Origin: Larix kaempferi
Lineage: Eukaryota > Streptophyta > Pinopsida > Pinales > Pinaceae
Direction of reading: 5' to 3'
DNA length: 64,000 nucleotides
NCBI GenBank assembly: GCA_027924585.1
Contig: BSBM01000001.1
Span: 55,965,501 to 56,029,500 of the forward strand
Shown: positions 1 to 12,001 of the stretch, piece by piece
How the letters are laid out: each line of letters starts with the position of its first letter
Numbering within the stretch: position 1 is the stretch's first letter
The notes under the pieces: model-generated
The model's input: the letters and a program-made list of their open reading frames with translations, nothing else
What the model was told of the DNA's origin: nothing
Database searches by the model: none
Program-made: the position numbers and the translations under genes

Positions 1-1088
1 CCATTCATACTGGCTGATGCACATTCAAGAGCAACAGGAGGTCACTACGTAGGAAGAGCCACTGGGAAGAAGATATTGCAGGCAGGGCTATGGTGGCCTA
101 CGATTCACAAAGATGCAAAGGAGCATTTCCAGAGCTGCGATGTCTGTCAGAGGATAGGAAGGCCATTGCAAAGAGATGAGATGCCATTGAATCCATAGTT
201 GACATTACAGGCATTTGAAAAAAGGGCCATTGATTTTGTGGGACCTATAAACCCACCAGGAAAAAGAACTAGTGCGAGGTATATTATTACTGCAACTGAT
301 TACCTCACCAGCTGGGCAGAAGTGAATCTAGTGAAGGACTGTAGCGCAAGTACTGTTGTGCAGTTCATATTTGAAGACATCCTTAAAAGGTTTGGATGCA
401 TGAATATTTTGATGAGTGTTTAAGGAACTCACTTTCTGAATAGAACCATTGAGGCATTGACAGAAGAATTCCACATTCATCATCAACGCAGTACGCCATA
501 TCATCCATAAGCGAATGGAACTATTGAAGCATTCAATAAAGTACTGGAGAATGCGCTAACTAAGGTATGCAATGTGAATAGGGATGATTGGGACCTGCAC
601 ATTCGAGTTGTTTTATGGGTATATAGAACTTCTTGCAAAAAGTTGACAGGCCACACACCTTTTAGGCTGGTTTATGGATAGGAAGCAATAATGCCAAGGG
701 AGTACATTGTTCCCGGCTTGAGAATAGTTTCTTTCACAGGCATGGCATATTGCGATGCACTAGAAGAAAGGTTTCTACACTTGGTTGGTCTGGAGGAGGA
801 TCGCTTCATCGCAGGATTTCACCAACAAGTGCAGAAAGAAAGGGAAAAAGCATGGTAGATCGCCATATAGAAAACAAGACCTTTCAGGTAGGTGATCTAG
901 TCCTCATGTATGATAGAAAATTTATGAAGTTTCTTGGAAAGTTTAAGATGCATTGGCTTGGTCCATATACTGTTGTACATGTTACTAATGGTGGCGTAGC
1001 TCAATTAGCCACATTAGCAGGAGATAAATTGCTCGGCCTAGGTAATGGGAGCAAACTAAAACCCTATCAGTATAGTCCTGCTTCGTAG
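1..1088 (+). pseudogene. Ty3/Gypsy integrase relic (3' end of pol)
   Basis: This is the integrase part of a Gypsy polyprotein, which would insert element cDNA into the nuclear genome. It is cut by the window start. Visible in order: the HHCC zinc-binding module (His of ADAHSRATGGHY, Cys pair in SCDVCQR, about 22-150), the catalytic core with the first Asp in AIDFVGP (about 226-246), the position of the second Asp now reading SV-stop-GTHF, the Glu in TIEAFNK (about 520-540), and a C-terminal GPY-type module (WLGPYTVV, about 954-976). In-frame stops occur at 196, 421, 508 and 678, and the last part (about 860-1088) is in another frame, so one indel lies near 840-870. Several stops replace residues that are Gln in the family. 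Non-functional. Family assignment is firm; the exact lineage is not. Confidence 0.92.
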
Positions 1089-1721
1089 AACCCTTAATGA
1101 TCACAAAGAAGGAAATTTCTAAGTGCCAAGTACAGTTGAAATTGGGAACTAGAAAAGGGGAAGAATCTGTATGCGATGTATGATGAGGAAGTGTATGTAT
1201 CATGCAGCATTGTTAAGATGTGCCGCTGCGCCAAAAAAAAAATGATGAAAATGAAAAGTGAAAAAAAAACAAGGAACTGTGCAGTTGTGAAGCTCAAAAT
1301 GCAATTGCAGTGATCGAGTTGAATGACGAAAGAGGCTAAGTTCAGGAGCAAGAAATTAGGCACCGCAAAGTAACCATGCAGGAGTAATGGAGACTGTCGT
1401 GCAGTTTGACACAACATCCCATAAAAGTAGCTGTTATACAGTACTCTGCCAGCAATCGCTTGGGAATTTAATGCACAAATAGACGTTCCGAATGAGTTAA
1501 TGAACGAAAGGACTGAAGAATCCACCAGATTTGGCCAACAGATACCACATTTAATGCTTATCTAGCCATTGAGGGGCATGGAGGAGGTCAGCTATTCCTA
1601 TAAATACTATTGCATTTGGACTCGTGGGTGTTATTGGAACCTTTGAATTTTATTGAGAGAACTACTTTGCGAGTTGTTTCAGCAAAGCTATCCGACATCG
1701 TGTTGAGACCTGTTCAAGTGA
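1089..1721 (+). other. Spacer between Gypsy pol and additional ORF
   Basis: No reading frame with recognisable similarity. The stretch joins the end of the integrase GPY module to the start of the additional ORF. It contains A-rich runs (about 1228-1270). It would be internal, untranslated element sequence or very decayed coding sequence. Confidence 0.5.
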
Positions 1722-4616
1722 ATGTTTGATAGGTCTTCCATTGAGGAAGAGTTCATGGTCCAGGAGACTATGAAGGTGTTCAAATACAGAGGGATTGAAG
1801 GGTTGATGAGAATCCAAGCCATGAAAGTCGTCATAGAACAAGGACAAGCTTCCAGAAGATCACCAAGGCACGCTCCAAAAATGTAGGACAAAAGAAAAGA
1901 TCCAATGGGGCCGAAAGGGAAGCAACCAAAGATGAGTTCCACAGGGTCGTAGCCACCGATAGATGATAAGGAGATACCGTTGACACTCACCCCTAACTAT
2001 ATCTTGCCACGTGCACTTGATGCACCGGTCCTTAGGCTAATGAATAATGCCAAATATGAGATTCTGCTCTCGCTGATATCAAAGCATGTCGAGGTGGGAA
2101 AAAAATTGTTGGGCAAGATCCCATAGTGTAAGCGAGAAGATTATGATCTGCTTCAGATGTAGAAGGATCCCAATGAACCTAGGTTCCCACAATTCCATCC
2201 CAACCAATACATGTGCTAGAAGAAATATGTGAAAGGAAACCTCACCTTGGTCACGGAAAGTTGGTTTTCTGGAGTAGTCCAGTCGGGACTGCTCAATCTG
2301 CTCAGACTCCCGCATTTTGACAGATCATCGGAGATGAATGTGGTGGTGCGCACTCTGATGGGGCGCATCCACCAAGGATATTTGTGGCTTGACCGCAATA
2401 TCGACCTAACCATTGACTTAATCCACTAGATCACGAGATTGAGCAAAAGAGGTGAAGATCGGAAGCAATTTTTCCAAGGGAAAAGAAAAGATAAAGAAGT
2501 AGCCGCCAAGATGAAGAAAACACAAATTGTCATCAAAGGAAAGAGAGGCTTTCAGATGGAGGACATGGATGATAAGGCCACGAAGTTTGTCACGCAACAT
2601 TTAGCCGGCAATATTCTCAAAAAATCTGGGCCTTTGGAGGTACCTGTGGGCGCAGTACTACTTGCTGCTGTAGTCGCGGAGGGAGAACAATTAAACTTGT
2701 GTCAATACCTATTGAATAAGTTCCTGGAGGAACTAAATGACACACAGATCAATAGTGAAAATTTCCATCTTACATGGTTAATAGTGTTGATTGCCTTCGT
2801 AGGGTGGAAGGACTCGAAGTATTACGTCAACGTAATGGTTGACAGCGGTGACTGCAGAGGAGCCCGCTATTCAAACCTTTGGGCCAATTTGAACTCACAA
2901 AGACAACACGCGACAGCTGAGGTATTCTACACCTATTATGACTAGCTACATGGAGCCATCATGCTCATGCCATGGATAATGAAGCAGGTAACGAGTAAGT
3001 ATATTCACACTGTTGATTTTTATGCTGACATGCGTTGCATTCACATTTCAGCCAAAGCACAGGCGAAGAACACTGAATGGTTCGTAGGAAGATACCATAT
3101 GTATGAAGAAGATATTGATAATATCATGAAGGAATGGCCTACTGAGTTTTGAGTCGAGATTGTGGACATCCAAAGCGACCCTGATGAAGACAACTCCATT
3201 CCATGTCCCATTGTTGAAGAAAAAGAGATGGGAAAAACGAAGGAAGGTGAGAGCCCGACACAGAAAAAGGGGGCACGGAAGAAGCAAAGAGACACTAAAG
3301 ACATTTCAAACACAGTACTCCATGATGATGATTATGAAATGATCGCGGTAAAGGTCATAGAGCAGATGGAAGATCTGATGACTGAGAAGGAGAAAAAGGA
3401 CAAAGTGATTCAAGAAGCTTTGCGGGAAAATATGACCACGCTGCAGGGGATTACAAAAAAAATTGAAGAAGTACACAAAAGATTACCCTTGCCACGGGAC
3501 TCAAAGTCTGAAGGGAAGTTAGGAGGAACTTCGCAGTAGAATATGCTACAGCTAGCCATGAACATGACTGTGAAGTCCCGCATTATCCATCTTGATCCCT
3601 TAACTATAAGACTGTCACTTCCTTAACAAATAATGTTGGACACGAAGGACATAGAGTGTGTGGAGCTCGATATTGTGAAGATACCACTACCTGGTCTACA
3701 CTATTTGCATCTACAGGTTGTCAAAGAAATGCATGAGAGAACTAATGATGCGCTGAAATAGCAAGCTGAGCTGCAAGTAGCTAATAAGCAGTTGGAGGAA
3801 GCTAGCTCACAAAGAGCTATGGAACTGCAAGATGAGCATGATCGACAAAAAAGACTAGATTCCACGATCACTACGACCGCAGATGATATATCAGAATGTG
3901 AAGTATAGATAGACCTCGTGGACATTGTCATTAAGATCGATGAGCTGGTTAACGATCTTAAGGCAGAGATGCGAGATATGGAGATCAGCCACGAAGCTAA
4001 GGTTGCTGCCTTGGAGGCACAGATTAACCCACAAACTCCACCAGATAAACATCAGTTACGAGCAAAGGAAGTGAAGGCCGCAACAGAAAGTATAGACACC
4101 GAGGTGGGTAAGTGCCAAAGTCTGTTAGATGAGGCGTCGAAGGCATTCACTGCCCTTAAGGAGGATCCAGGGTTGCTCGAAGTCAAGAACGTTGTGAAAG
4201 ATAAGCAAGCAATGTTAGAACTGTTGGATGTCGAAGTTAAATCATTGCTACCAAGAGAAAGACTCCAGAGGTACCGGGAAGTCAGCACGCTGAAAAAGGA
4301 AGTTCAATCCTTAAGAGAAAAGGAGACTGAAATGGGAGTTAAATCGCAACCCTTGCTGGAGGAATCCCACGTGATCTCACAGGAGAAGTTAAAGGAGTTG
4401 TGCGGAAGTTAAGAACAAGTGGAATAGCAAGTCGAGGATGATGAAATAACACCTAAGATATTGGAAACCGTGAAACAAGTTGAGCAAGACACTAAGGAAG
4501 CAGTTGAAAAGTTGATTGTCACATACAAGGAGTTTGCTGTGAAGCTAGCTCCGTAGGCGGAGGAACAGCTCGGAGAAGTCGAAGTTGAATGTGGCTCAAG
4601 GATGAGTCACATCTAA
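1722..4616 (+). pseudogene. Additional ORF of Gypsy element, 3' of integrase (function unknown)
   Basis: One reading frame (frame of position 1722, starting ATGTTTGATAGG) runs to TAA at 4614-4616, about 965 codons, interrupted only by stop codons and by no visible frameshift. It lies between pol and the 3' LTR, the position of envelope-like or extra ORFs in some plant Gypsy lineages. The first third is globular-looking (for example GYLWLDRNIDLTIDLIH near 2379-2427 and LIVLIAFVGWKDSKYY near 2778-2823). The stretch 3162-3540 is highly charged, and 3700-4600 is rich in Glu, Lys, Leu and Gln with coiled-coil character. I see no clear signal peptide or strong membrane segment, so 'envelope' is not supported. 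In-frame stops are mostly TAG. I recall similar proteins predicted from conifer repeats, but cannot check that here. Function unknown. Confidence 0.7.
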
Positions 4617-4617
4617 G

Positions 4618-6171
4618 TGTTAGGGGCCTATTGGGCCTGGCCCAAGTGGGGCATTTTTGTGTAAGTTAGACTTTGGAACTATGGAGCTAAGTGCAGTTCA
4701 GCTGAAGGCTTTTTGACAAAGTCTATTTTTGGGATGCTGCGAAGTTGCGCGCAACGCAATGTCAGAAGAGATGCGAGATTCAGTGTTGCGAGGAGTACAA
4801 CGCTGTGATGTGGCCAGAATACGAAGATCCGGAAAAGTAGAGTGGTGGATGGAAGGAAGCACATGTTCCGGTTATACCATCGGTGGTCTAGTTTTGGTAA
4901 AGATGCTCCATGAGTGCTAGGCGACAGGTAAGGAGCAAAGCAGAAGAAAGCGATTGGTCGCACATGTAAAGAACCACTACCCGAACCAGTCGCACAAGAC
5001 CGTTAGAGGCAAAACGGCTCGGTGAAAGCGACCTGTTGGCATGCGCATGACAAGGAGGCTGATGGTGATGTGAAGCATGCATGGAAGATGACCTAGATGG
5101 AATATTCGCTACAAGAAGCCAGCAAGTCCGGTTAACGAAAAACCGTGACAATTTTGTAAACCTAAGGGTTTTTGCCTACGAATTGTAAAGACATGACCTA
5201 TGGGCATGATCTATAAATAAGGCATATTTTGTATGGGAAAGGGTGGGTGTTACTCCTCATTGTTGTTATTGACTAAATAGATCTCTATTGAGAGACATTT
5301 TGTAAAGGCTCTGCAAGCTGTGTGCGCAGAGGCCTATTGAGAGAGAAGAGAGTCTGCAGCTGAGTGTGTAGACAAAGAACCTTCCCAAAGAATAATACAA
5401 AAACAGTTATTGTGGATGTAGCTTCCATCGTGGGGGTGAACCACGTTAAATCCTGTGTAGTGTGATTTTTCATGTTTTGCACTTGTCTTTTTGCTTACAA
5501 TGGATGCGTGAATTCCCGTTTAGCAGTTGTTATGTTAATGTTTTTATATGTATTCACCATAGGAGAAAGATGGGAATAATATGTTGAGTATTACATGTAT
5601 GGATGAATGATGAATGCGTAGTATTCTAAGTTTGTGAAAGTATCAGTTCGTTGAATTACCACATGTGTATGTAGAGTTCGGGTTGTCTAACTCTTTTGAC
5701 GCGTAGCACCAAGAGTGTGCCATATTGTGTTTTTCATCTACTTACATTAGTTATAAGGCTATTCATCTAAGTTAGTAGATGGGTGAATAAAGTACTAAGT
5801 AAAGTCTTAATATCAGTTAAGTCCGTAGAGGAAGCATATAAGTCAGTTGCATTGTCCTATTATTTGCATCCGGTATGAACTACGCAGTCTATAGATGCAC
5901 TGGTTGTGTGAGCGCTTAAGCTTGTAGAAGCGAGGACCGCGATGCAGACTATCATCGCACAGTCGTCAGTCTGTAGTGCAATCCCCGTAGTGCGTTGCAC
6001 AGTAGATCTGTTTAAACAACTCATCACATCACTGTGGAAACCCAATTCCACAGTATCCCCATAGCTACACCTTGGGTGAGACCTCATCTTGTTCGCAGGA
6101 TGTTGCCGAAAGGGCCAGTGAGAAGGGGTTTTGTTGGTTCCTTGAAACTGCAAAGAACCTGGGTCTACATT
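4618..6171 (+). repeat. 3' LTR of the left Gypsy element (ends approximate)
   Basis: The LTR appears to open with TGTTAGGGG one base after the final stop codon of the additional ORF. It has a promoter-like TATA box near 5212 and a conserved stretch around 5435 (gggtgaaccacgt) also found in the LTR at about 6.5-7.6 kb. The other shared block is near 6105-6165 (gaaagggccagtgagaagg). The 3' end is set at ...GGTCTACA because homology to the second LTR weakens there, but it could extend up to about 300 bp further. No TSD was found. Confidence 0.6.
5212..5219 (+). promoter_or_regulatory. TATA box of the Gypsy LTR
   Basis: TATAAATA sits in a context typical of a U3/R boundary, followed within about 100 bp by a region shared with the related LTR downstream. 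Assigned by position and sequence only. Confidence 0.5.
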
Positions 6172-6499
6172 GGAAACCTGTAGAACAGTATCTTAAGCCA
6201 ACACTCATGCTAAACAATAATGCATCTCTTGCATACTATTTATCTTTCGGAATCCATGTCCCTGAGGTACTCCCACCTCGTAGGATACAGCTACCACTTA
6301 GCTCTTTTAACCTATAGGTTAGTCTCCAAACAAACGATCATGAATATCATGCTGTCATTGACATGTATATACATTTCATTACTAATGAACAGTAATGCAA
6401 ATCATTTCTATGTACCATGCACCTGGTATCATATACCTCCATTCAACACATAACTTTTAAATCGGTATCCACATATCCATCATGTTGGTAGAATCCCAA
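6172..6499. other. Unassigned stretch between two related LTRs
   Basis: AT-rich sequence with no coding similarity. It may be the end of the first LTR or the 5' edge of the second. Confidence 0.3.
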
Positions 6500-7642
6500 G
6501 AGGACAAAGTTTTGGTGATGCAGTCCAAATCAGAGGATAGTATTGATGGTAGAAGTACAAGTTAGGTGAGGCCTAACATCAACGAGTTTTGGGAGAAACA
6601 ACTCCCCAATTCCCGGGAGCAGGGCGTGGAGTGAAGCGAAGTGGTAGATAAGGATCTGTCCCCTTAGTAAGTGCGAAGTACTAAGGATTGGAGCAATTAA
6701 GGAAGAAGCGGCGGACTGTCGAGCTACAGGAACAAGAAGTAAAGAGACGGGATGGTGCAAAGGAAATGCCAGGGTACAGTCAGCGCCGCACGGTCAGAGC
6801 AAGCAGCTATTAGAAGATCGTTAGAGCTAGGAAGTGGTGCAAAGGATAGTCGAGGAAAAGCAAAGTAGCTGAGAAGTTATGATGAGGTATGGTTAGCGAG
6901 GTAACTGTGTCGTTTTGGGGGGTTAAGGGTACTATGGGGTTTTGGCCCATAACTATTGTAAAGATGTGAACTTTGTGAACAATATATAAAAGAGGAAATT
7001 TGTATAGGGAAGGGTTGGTGTTGGATTTTGGTAGAGCTAGGTTGAAGATTGTAATAGATCAAAGAGAGAAAGAGGATTTGCAGCTGTGTGCATAGAGATC
7101 CATTGTAGAGAAGAGTTTGCAGATGTGTGCGCAGACTGGGACTGTTGACCCTTCCCATTAATATAAACAATAGTTCCTGTGGACATAGCTCCCATCCAGG
7201 GGGTGAACCACGTAAATCATTTTGTTGTGTGATTGCATCTATGAGATTTCTTATGTTTATGTTTATGTATGTTCATGCTGTTATATGTATTTTCACATGT
7301 ATGGTTGATGAGAATAATATGTTAAGTGTTGGACACATATATCTAAATATGCAAGTAATTATGAATATGATGAATGTGTATTTGCATAGGTAACACTAAA
7401 TCAACAAAGTCTGTATTGTGGTAACTACGAGGTGTGCACTAGTATTGGAGGTATATGCGAAGTAGGGATACTTCGCCAAAGCCAGTCCCATAACCGCGTA
7501 TCACCTGATTATAGAAACTTGCTTATGTAATCCCCCATAACTTCACCTCGAGTGACACCACAGCCTATTGACTGGTTGTTTCCGAAAGGGCTGGTGAAAA
7601 GGGGCTTTTTTGGGTCTATAACTACGTAAAACCCGGGTCAAT
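6500..7642 (+). repeat. Diverged Gypsy LTR related to the one at 4.6-6.2 kb
   Basis: It shares the order of motifs with the preceding LTR: 'ggcccataactattgtaaag', a TATA box (6983-6990), a purine-rich segment with 'gtgtgcgcagac', 'gggggtgaaccacgt' near 7198, and 'cgaaagggctggtgaaaagg' near 7583. No internal coding region is attached on either side, so it is a solo LTR or an isolated fragment. The left boundary is uncertain. Confidence 0.55.
6983..6990 (+). promoter_or_regulatory. TATA box of the second Gypsy LTR
   Basis: TATATAAA lies at the position equivalent to the TATA box at 5212 in the related LTR. Confidence 0.45.
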
Positions 7643-8270
7643 TAAAGAAATATATAGTAACAACCAACACATCATTTAATAAAGTTGCATGCTAGGGACA
7701 TAATCAAAAATGGATATAATTCATAACATTAACATCAAACAAATATATATAATCTCCGCAAAATAATAAAACCATATGTCCACAGTGTCATCAAACTAAT
7801 GAAGTCTCACAATAATAAGAAAATACAACATATAATGATAGTTCAGGTAATAAGGTCAAAATGGGGCATTGCATTTACTTTGATATTCAATGCACCTTGT
7901 TATATATTCAACCATATATTTCTTCATTCTTGGCCAAAAGTATTCAATTCTTACTATTGTGATGATATTTTGGTATCCAGGATGCCCTACATATGGCACA
8001 TTATGCATCTAATCCATGCTAAGTTGGATCTAAGGTTGATCAACCCTAGATCCCACTATTTGCATAAAATAGGTTGAGCAAACCTAGAAAATAGTTGCAT
8101 AAAATAGGTTGATCAACCCTAGATCCAACTCATCATGGATCAACCCTACATTATGCATCTAATCCATGCAAATCATGCTGAGTTAGATCTAGGGTTGATC
8201 AGCTCTGGGATGGAGATTTTTTGGCTAATACCTCTTCTTGAAATTTGATCAGATATCTTTTATCAAGAGG
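7643..8270. other. AT-rich stretch with short GTTGATCAACCCTAGA repeats
   Basis: Non-coding. Between about 8020 and 8210 a motif containing the palindrome TTGATCAA plus 'ccctagatcc' recurs about four times in both half-orientations. It leads directly to the Copia gag start at 8271, so part of it may be that element's leader or LTR, but no LTR pair or PBS was recognised. Confidence 0.4.
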
Positions 8271-8960
8271 ATGACTTCCAATATAGAACCTATTGTTCTT
8301 AATGGACATAATTATGGAATATGGGTGACAAAGATGAGGACTTTGTTGAAAAGAAAAGTAATGTGGTAGTACACGAAGATTGCTATTGCTGATCCGAATG
8401 ATGTTGATGCTAAGTTTATAATCATCGATGTAAAAAAAGGACAAAGTTGTTGGTGTCATCACAAACTACATTTTGAGGGAGACCTACTTTCACACGAGTG
8501 GATCGACTTTCCTCATGCCGTCTAGACTAAGCTAAAGAATATGTTCAATAGGGTAAATGAAGTTGAGTGTATCCAAATAGAGAAAGAGTTAATATCATTC
8601 AAACCTCAATCCTTTGACATGATTGAGGACTATTTAGCTTGCATCAAGGAGCTATAGCTAAAATTGGGAGAATGTGGCAAGGATTTCCTGAATAAGGATG
8701 GGAAGCTCAATTGAAATGGTCCCGATGAATTTGACGACACCATATGATGTCTTATGTTCCTCCTTTCACACCAATTGGATGTCAAGCACGCAAGATGGTA
8801 AGGATTTTACCTTTGATACTTTCTGTGATTTCTTGATTAAAGACCAACAAAAATTGCTTGAAGAAGGGAAGCTTGGTAGCAAACACTAGGATCACTTGCT
8901 TAAAAGAAAGGTCAAAAAAAATTCTAAAGATCATGGTTTATCGTATCATTGACTAGAATG
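8271..8960 (+). pseudogene. Level-0 Copia gag relic
   Basis: The frame starts MTSNIEPIVLNGHNYGIW at 8271, the N-terminal signature of Copia-type gag (DUF4219/UBN2 family), which would form the cytoplasmic particle. Downstream peptides (IEKELISFKPQSFDMIEDYL, near 8577-8636) fit the gag core. Several in-frame stops and a frame change occur (a second frame is open at 8698-8889). No intact CCHC zinc knuckle was found downstream. It is the 5' end of the oldest Copia in the nest; its 3' half is at 41665-43387. Confidence 0.75.
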
Positions 8961-9169
8961 TATCAACCACCCTACAAAAGAGTCATCATCGATAAAGAAG
9001 TACTGAAAGAATATGACCTCTCAACATTGTAGACAAGTGGAACATATCCGTGAGAAGAACTATTGGAAGAAGATGAAATATTTGGAAGAAAAGATCAAGC
9101 ACCTTTAGAATAGTGCATCGACTAGTCCATCGATCAATCGAACTACTAAAAAATATGCCTTCTCAATAA

Positions 9170-10450
9170 TTAATTCTCAGGACTTACATGCCCATTCTAC
9201 TTAAAAGATTTATGTAGTTGATGACTATGTTCTCACCATTGCTGGAAATGGAGATGTTGAATGTCAACATGGTCAAATATAAAATGTCGATCATGTTCCT
9301 AGTCTAAGCGCTAATTTTTTTTCGGTTTCTCAACTTACAAAAACTAAGAAAATTGTGGAGTTTTGGAAATATCACTTTACCATAAAGGAGATGAGGCTTG
9401 GGGGGAACTATTGCTTTAGGGAATATAGATTCGGAAGATGTAGTTTATCATTTTTGTGATTCCTCCTGGATGATTGCACCAATGGAAGCAATAGAAACAA
9501 CTGAACTGACTGCACTCATTGCGTACACCGACGAAAAAATTTAAATTTTGCATGAACGACTTGGACATCTGAACTTTCGAAGTTTGAAAATGATGGTAAC
9601 TCGCAACATGGTTACTCGTATCCCAAAGGATGTTCCACCTTATGGGGTTTGTAGAGGATGTATGCTTGGAAAACATCATCATTCACCCTTTGATTCCAAG
9701 AAATCATGGAGAGCACAAACTTGACTGGAACTTGTTCATAGTGATATATGTTGCATGAACAAACATTAATTAGTAAGCGTGAAGTATATTTTAACATTTA
9801 TTGATGATTTTTATATATTTACATGGGTGTATTGCTTGAAGAATAAGATTCAATTCTTTGAAACATTCAAAGAATTGAGAGCATTGGATATGAAGTGATG
9901 CAGTATTCACATTAAATGTTTGAGATCAAACAGTGGTGGTGAATATGTGTGTCGATAGTTTGAAAAGTGTTTCTTGGTGGAGATATGTCCCTCACACTTC
10001 TCAATGGAATCGAGTCATAGAGAGGAAGAATCAGACTTTGGTAGAAATGGCTAGGTTCCTACTACAAACCAAAGATCTGTTGACGAAGTTTTGGGAAGAA
10101 GTTATTTACAATTCAAACTATATCTTGAACCTTGTACCATGAGAGCATTTGCTGACATGAATCCATTCGAGAAGTGGAATGACAAGAAACCCTATGTTGA
10201 ACAACTCTGAACATTTGGATGTGTTTCTTGGGAATCTATCAATGATAATTGGAGGAAGAAACTGGATCCAAAAATCCATGCTTGCATCATGATGGGGTAT
10301 TCTCATGAGTTGGAAGCCTACAGACTATTTGATCTTGTCAAAAAATAGATCATCTTAAGCAAAAGTGTGATATTTGATGAAATGATTTCAAGTAATAAGA
10401 TGATGAATTCCTCCTCTTTCTATGGCATAGTGATCAATATCCCATTCTTT
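9170..10450 (+). pseudogene. Level-0 Copia protease tail, GAG-pre-integrase and integrase relic
   Basis: The sequence shows the end of the retropepsin region (HVPSLSANFFSVSQLTK, near 9292-9342), then the pre-integrase zinc-binding part (LGHLNFRSLKMM and GCMLGKHH, about 9556-9680), then the integrase core: HSDIC (about 9738), FIDDF (about 9799) and RSNSGGEY (about 9923), where the second catalytic Asp is Asn. The third acidic residue is in VIERKNQTLVEMARFLL (10011-10064) in a different frame. The segment ends in the post-core region (GYSHELEAYRLFD near 10297). Stops and at least two frameshifts make it inactive. The coding sequence breaks off before 10557, where the level-1 Copia LTR begins. 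Confidence 0.85.
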
Positions 10451-10556
10451 AAGAATCTAGATCAAGTGTACCTATCTATGGAGTTTTGACTAGATCGACA
10501 AATGTTTTTCTTGAGTCGACTGGTAGTTGACCTACGATGACTTTAGATCTCAATAG

Positions 10557-11142
10557 TGTTGGTTGTGGAACCTGATCTTCTTGATTCAGAGATATTGGTG
10601 TTCAGTCGTGTATGTACCCAATTTTATATGTTGTGCAGGTGGACTGTACACTCATCCCAGTGGGGGGGTGTCGGGGGGCTTAGCCACCCCGTGGAGGTCT
10701 AAGGGGACCATCCCCCCTATTGGGGGGTCTAGGGGCCAGCGGGTCCCCGGCAGGGGTGAAGCCCCTAAAGGACATTTTTGGGGTTTTTTTTTGGTGAATG
10801 GTTTATGTGCCCATGATATTGGGTACCCCGTTGTATTTTACCATGGTAATCCCTCTTTAAAAGGAATGCATTGTATTACAGTCGTGTATTGTAATATTTT
10901 AAAGATATCTATGATTGTGTGAGAGAGATTGTGAGAGAGTGAATAGGAATTTGCAGTGGATGTGGTGTGGGTTGTATCCCTTCATTTTCTAGAAGATATA
11001 ATAAAATGACTGACAATTTCTCCATGGGCGTAGCCCATATTGGGTGAAATGCTTATATTAGTGTCTCTCTTGTATCGTGTTTATGTGTTTTATTTATGCA
11101 TCTTATTTTATACTATTGTTCTAAGATCATGTTTTTATAACA
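10557..11142 (+). repeat. 5' LTR of level-1 Copia
   Basis: The LTR opens TGTTGGTTGTGG and ends TAACA. The opening and many downstream blocks match the LTR at 41170 and the inverse of the solo LTR at 49512-50038. It contains a strongly G-rich tract (about 10657-10800) with many runs of 4-7 G. Confidence 0.88.
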
Positions 11143-11144
11143 AT

Positions 11145-11156
11145 TGGTATAATGTC
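11145..11156 (+). other. Primer-binding site of level-1 Copia (decayed)
   Basis: tggtataatgtc begins two bases after the LTR end and matches the initiator tRNA-Met complement TGGTATCAGAGC at its first six bases plus a few scattered later ones. Confidence 0.6.
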
Positions 11157-11159
11157 TAA

Positions 11160-11991
11160 AGGCCTATTTGGCGGATAAATTAGTAGGAAAGAAGGGTTCC
11201 TAGTTTGAGTGGGAGCAATGGATGGTGGAAGAAGGAAATTTTAGGGTCAAAAATTTTAATGGCCAAAAATACTAGTTATGGAAGATGCAAATGGATGACT
11301 ATCTGTGTCAAAATGATATATTCCTACTGTTGGGAGGAAAATCAAAATAGTTGATGGCTATGAAGGAGGAACAATGGGAGGTTCTTGACATAAAGGACTA
11401 GGAACAATATGGTTGTGCCTGGCTTCATCAGTGGCTTTCAATATTTCAAAAGAAAAGACAATGGAGAGTCTGATGAGTGCATTGGCTAAACTATATGGAA
11501 AACCCTTAGCCTCCAACAATGTAGTTCTAATGAAGTGTTTATTTAATATGAATATGTTAGAAGGTGGGTCTATTGCTGACCATTTAAATGAAATTGATAC
11601 GATTACTAATCAACTAATTTATGTAAAAGTGAACTTTGCAGATGACGTTAGGGCTCTTCTAATATTGTGCTCATTTCAAGAAAGTTGGAACGACTTGGTC
11701 ATGGATTTAAGTAACTCTGTCTCTGGTTCAAACACTCTGAAATTTGATGATGTTGTTGGTGTTATTATTACCAAGGAAATGGAAAGGAAATGCACAGATG
11801 ATACATCAGGTAATGCATTGACCATGGAGATCAGGGGAAGACAAAAGGAGAGAGGAAAGATCCCAGTTAATCGTGGGAAGTATAGGAAGGGAAGAAACAA
11901 GTCCATACTAGTAACGATAGAGTGTTGGAACCATGAAAAGAAAGGACATATGAAGAAATACTGCAAATCTCTAAAGAAGAAAGGAGATTGA
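11160..11991 (+). pseudogene. Level-1 Copia gag relic
   Basis: The open stretch 11413-11991 (192 codons) carries the gag UBN2 core: LMSALAKLYGKPLASNN, ADHLNEIDTITNQL and the SGSNTLKFDD block. It ends in a basic segment and one zinc knuckle, CWNHEKKGHMKKYC, where the second Cys of the CX2CX4HX4C pattern is His. The first 80 or so codons (11160-11412) are broken by stops. This Gag would assemble virus-like particles and bind element RNA; the altered knuckle and 5' stops argue against function. Confidence 0.85.
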
Positions 11992-12001
11992 CAATAGGAG
12001 A

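Noticed and set aside
1094-1525. Minus-strand frame of 143 codons opposite the Gypsy spacer
   Set aside because: Low-complexity Phe/Leu/Ile content, antisense to an element on the plus strand, no recognisable domain.
1722-4616. Calling the additional ORF an envelope gene
   Set aside because: Position fits, but I see no signal peptide, clear membrane anchor or cleavage site.
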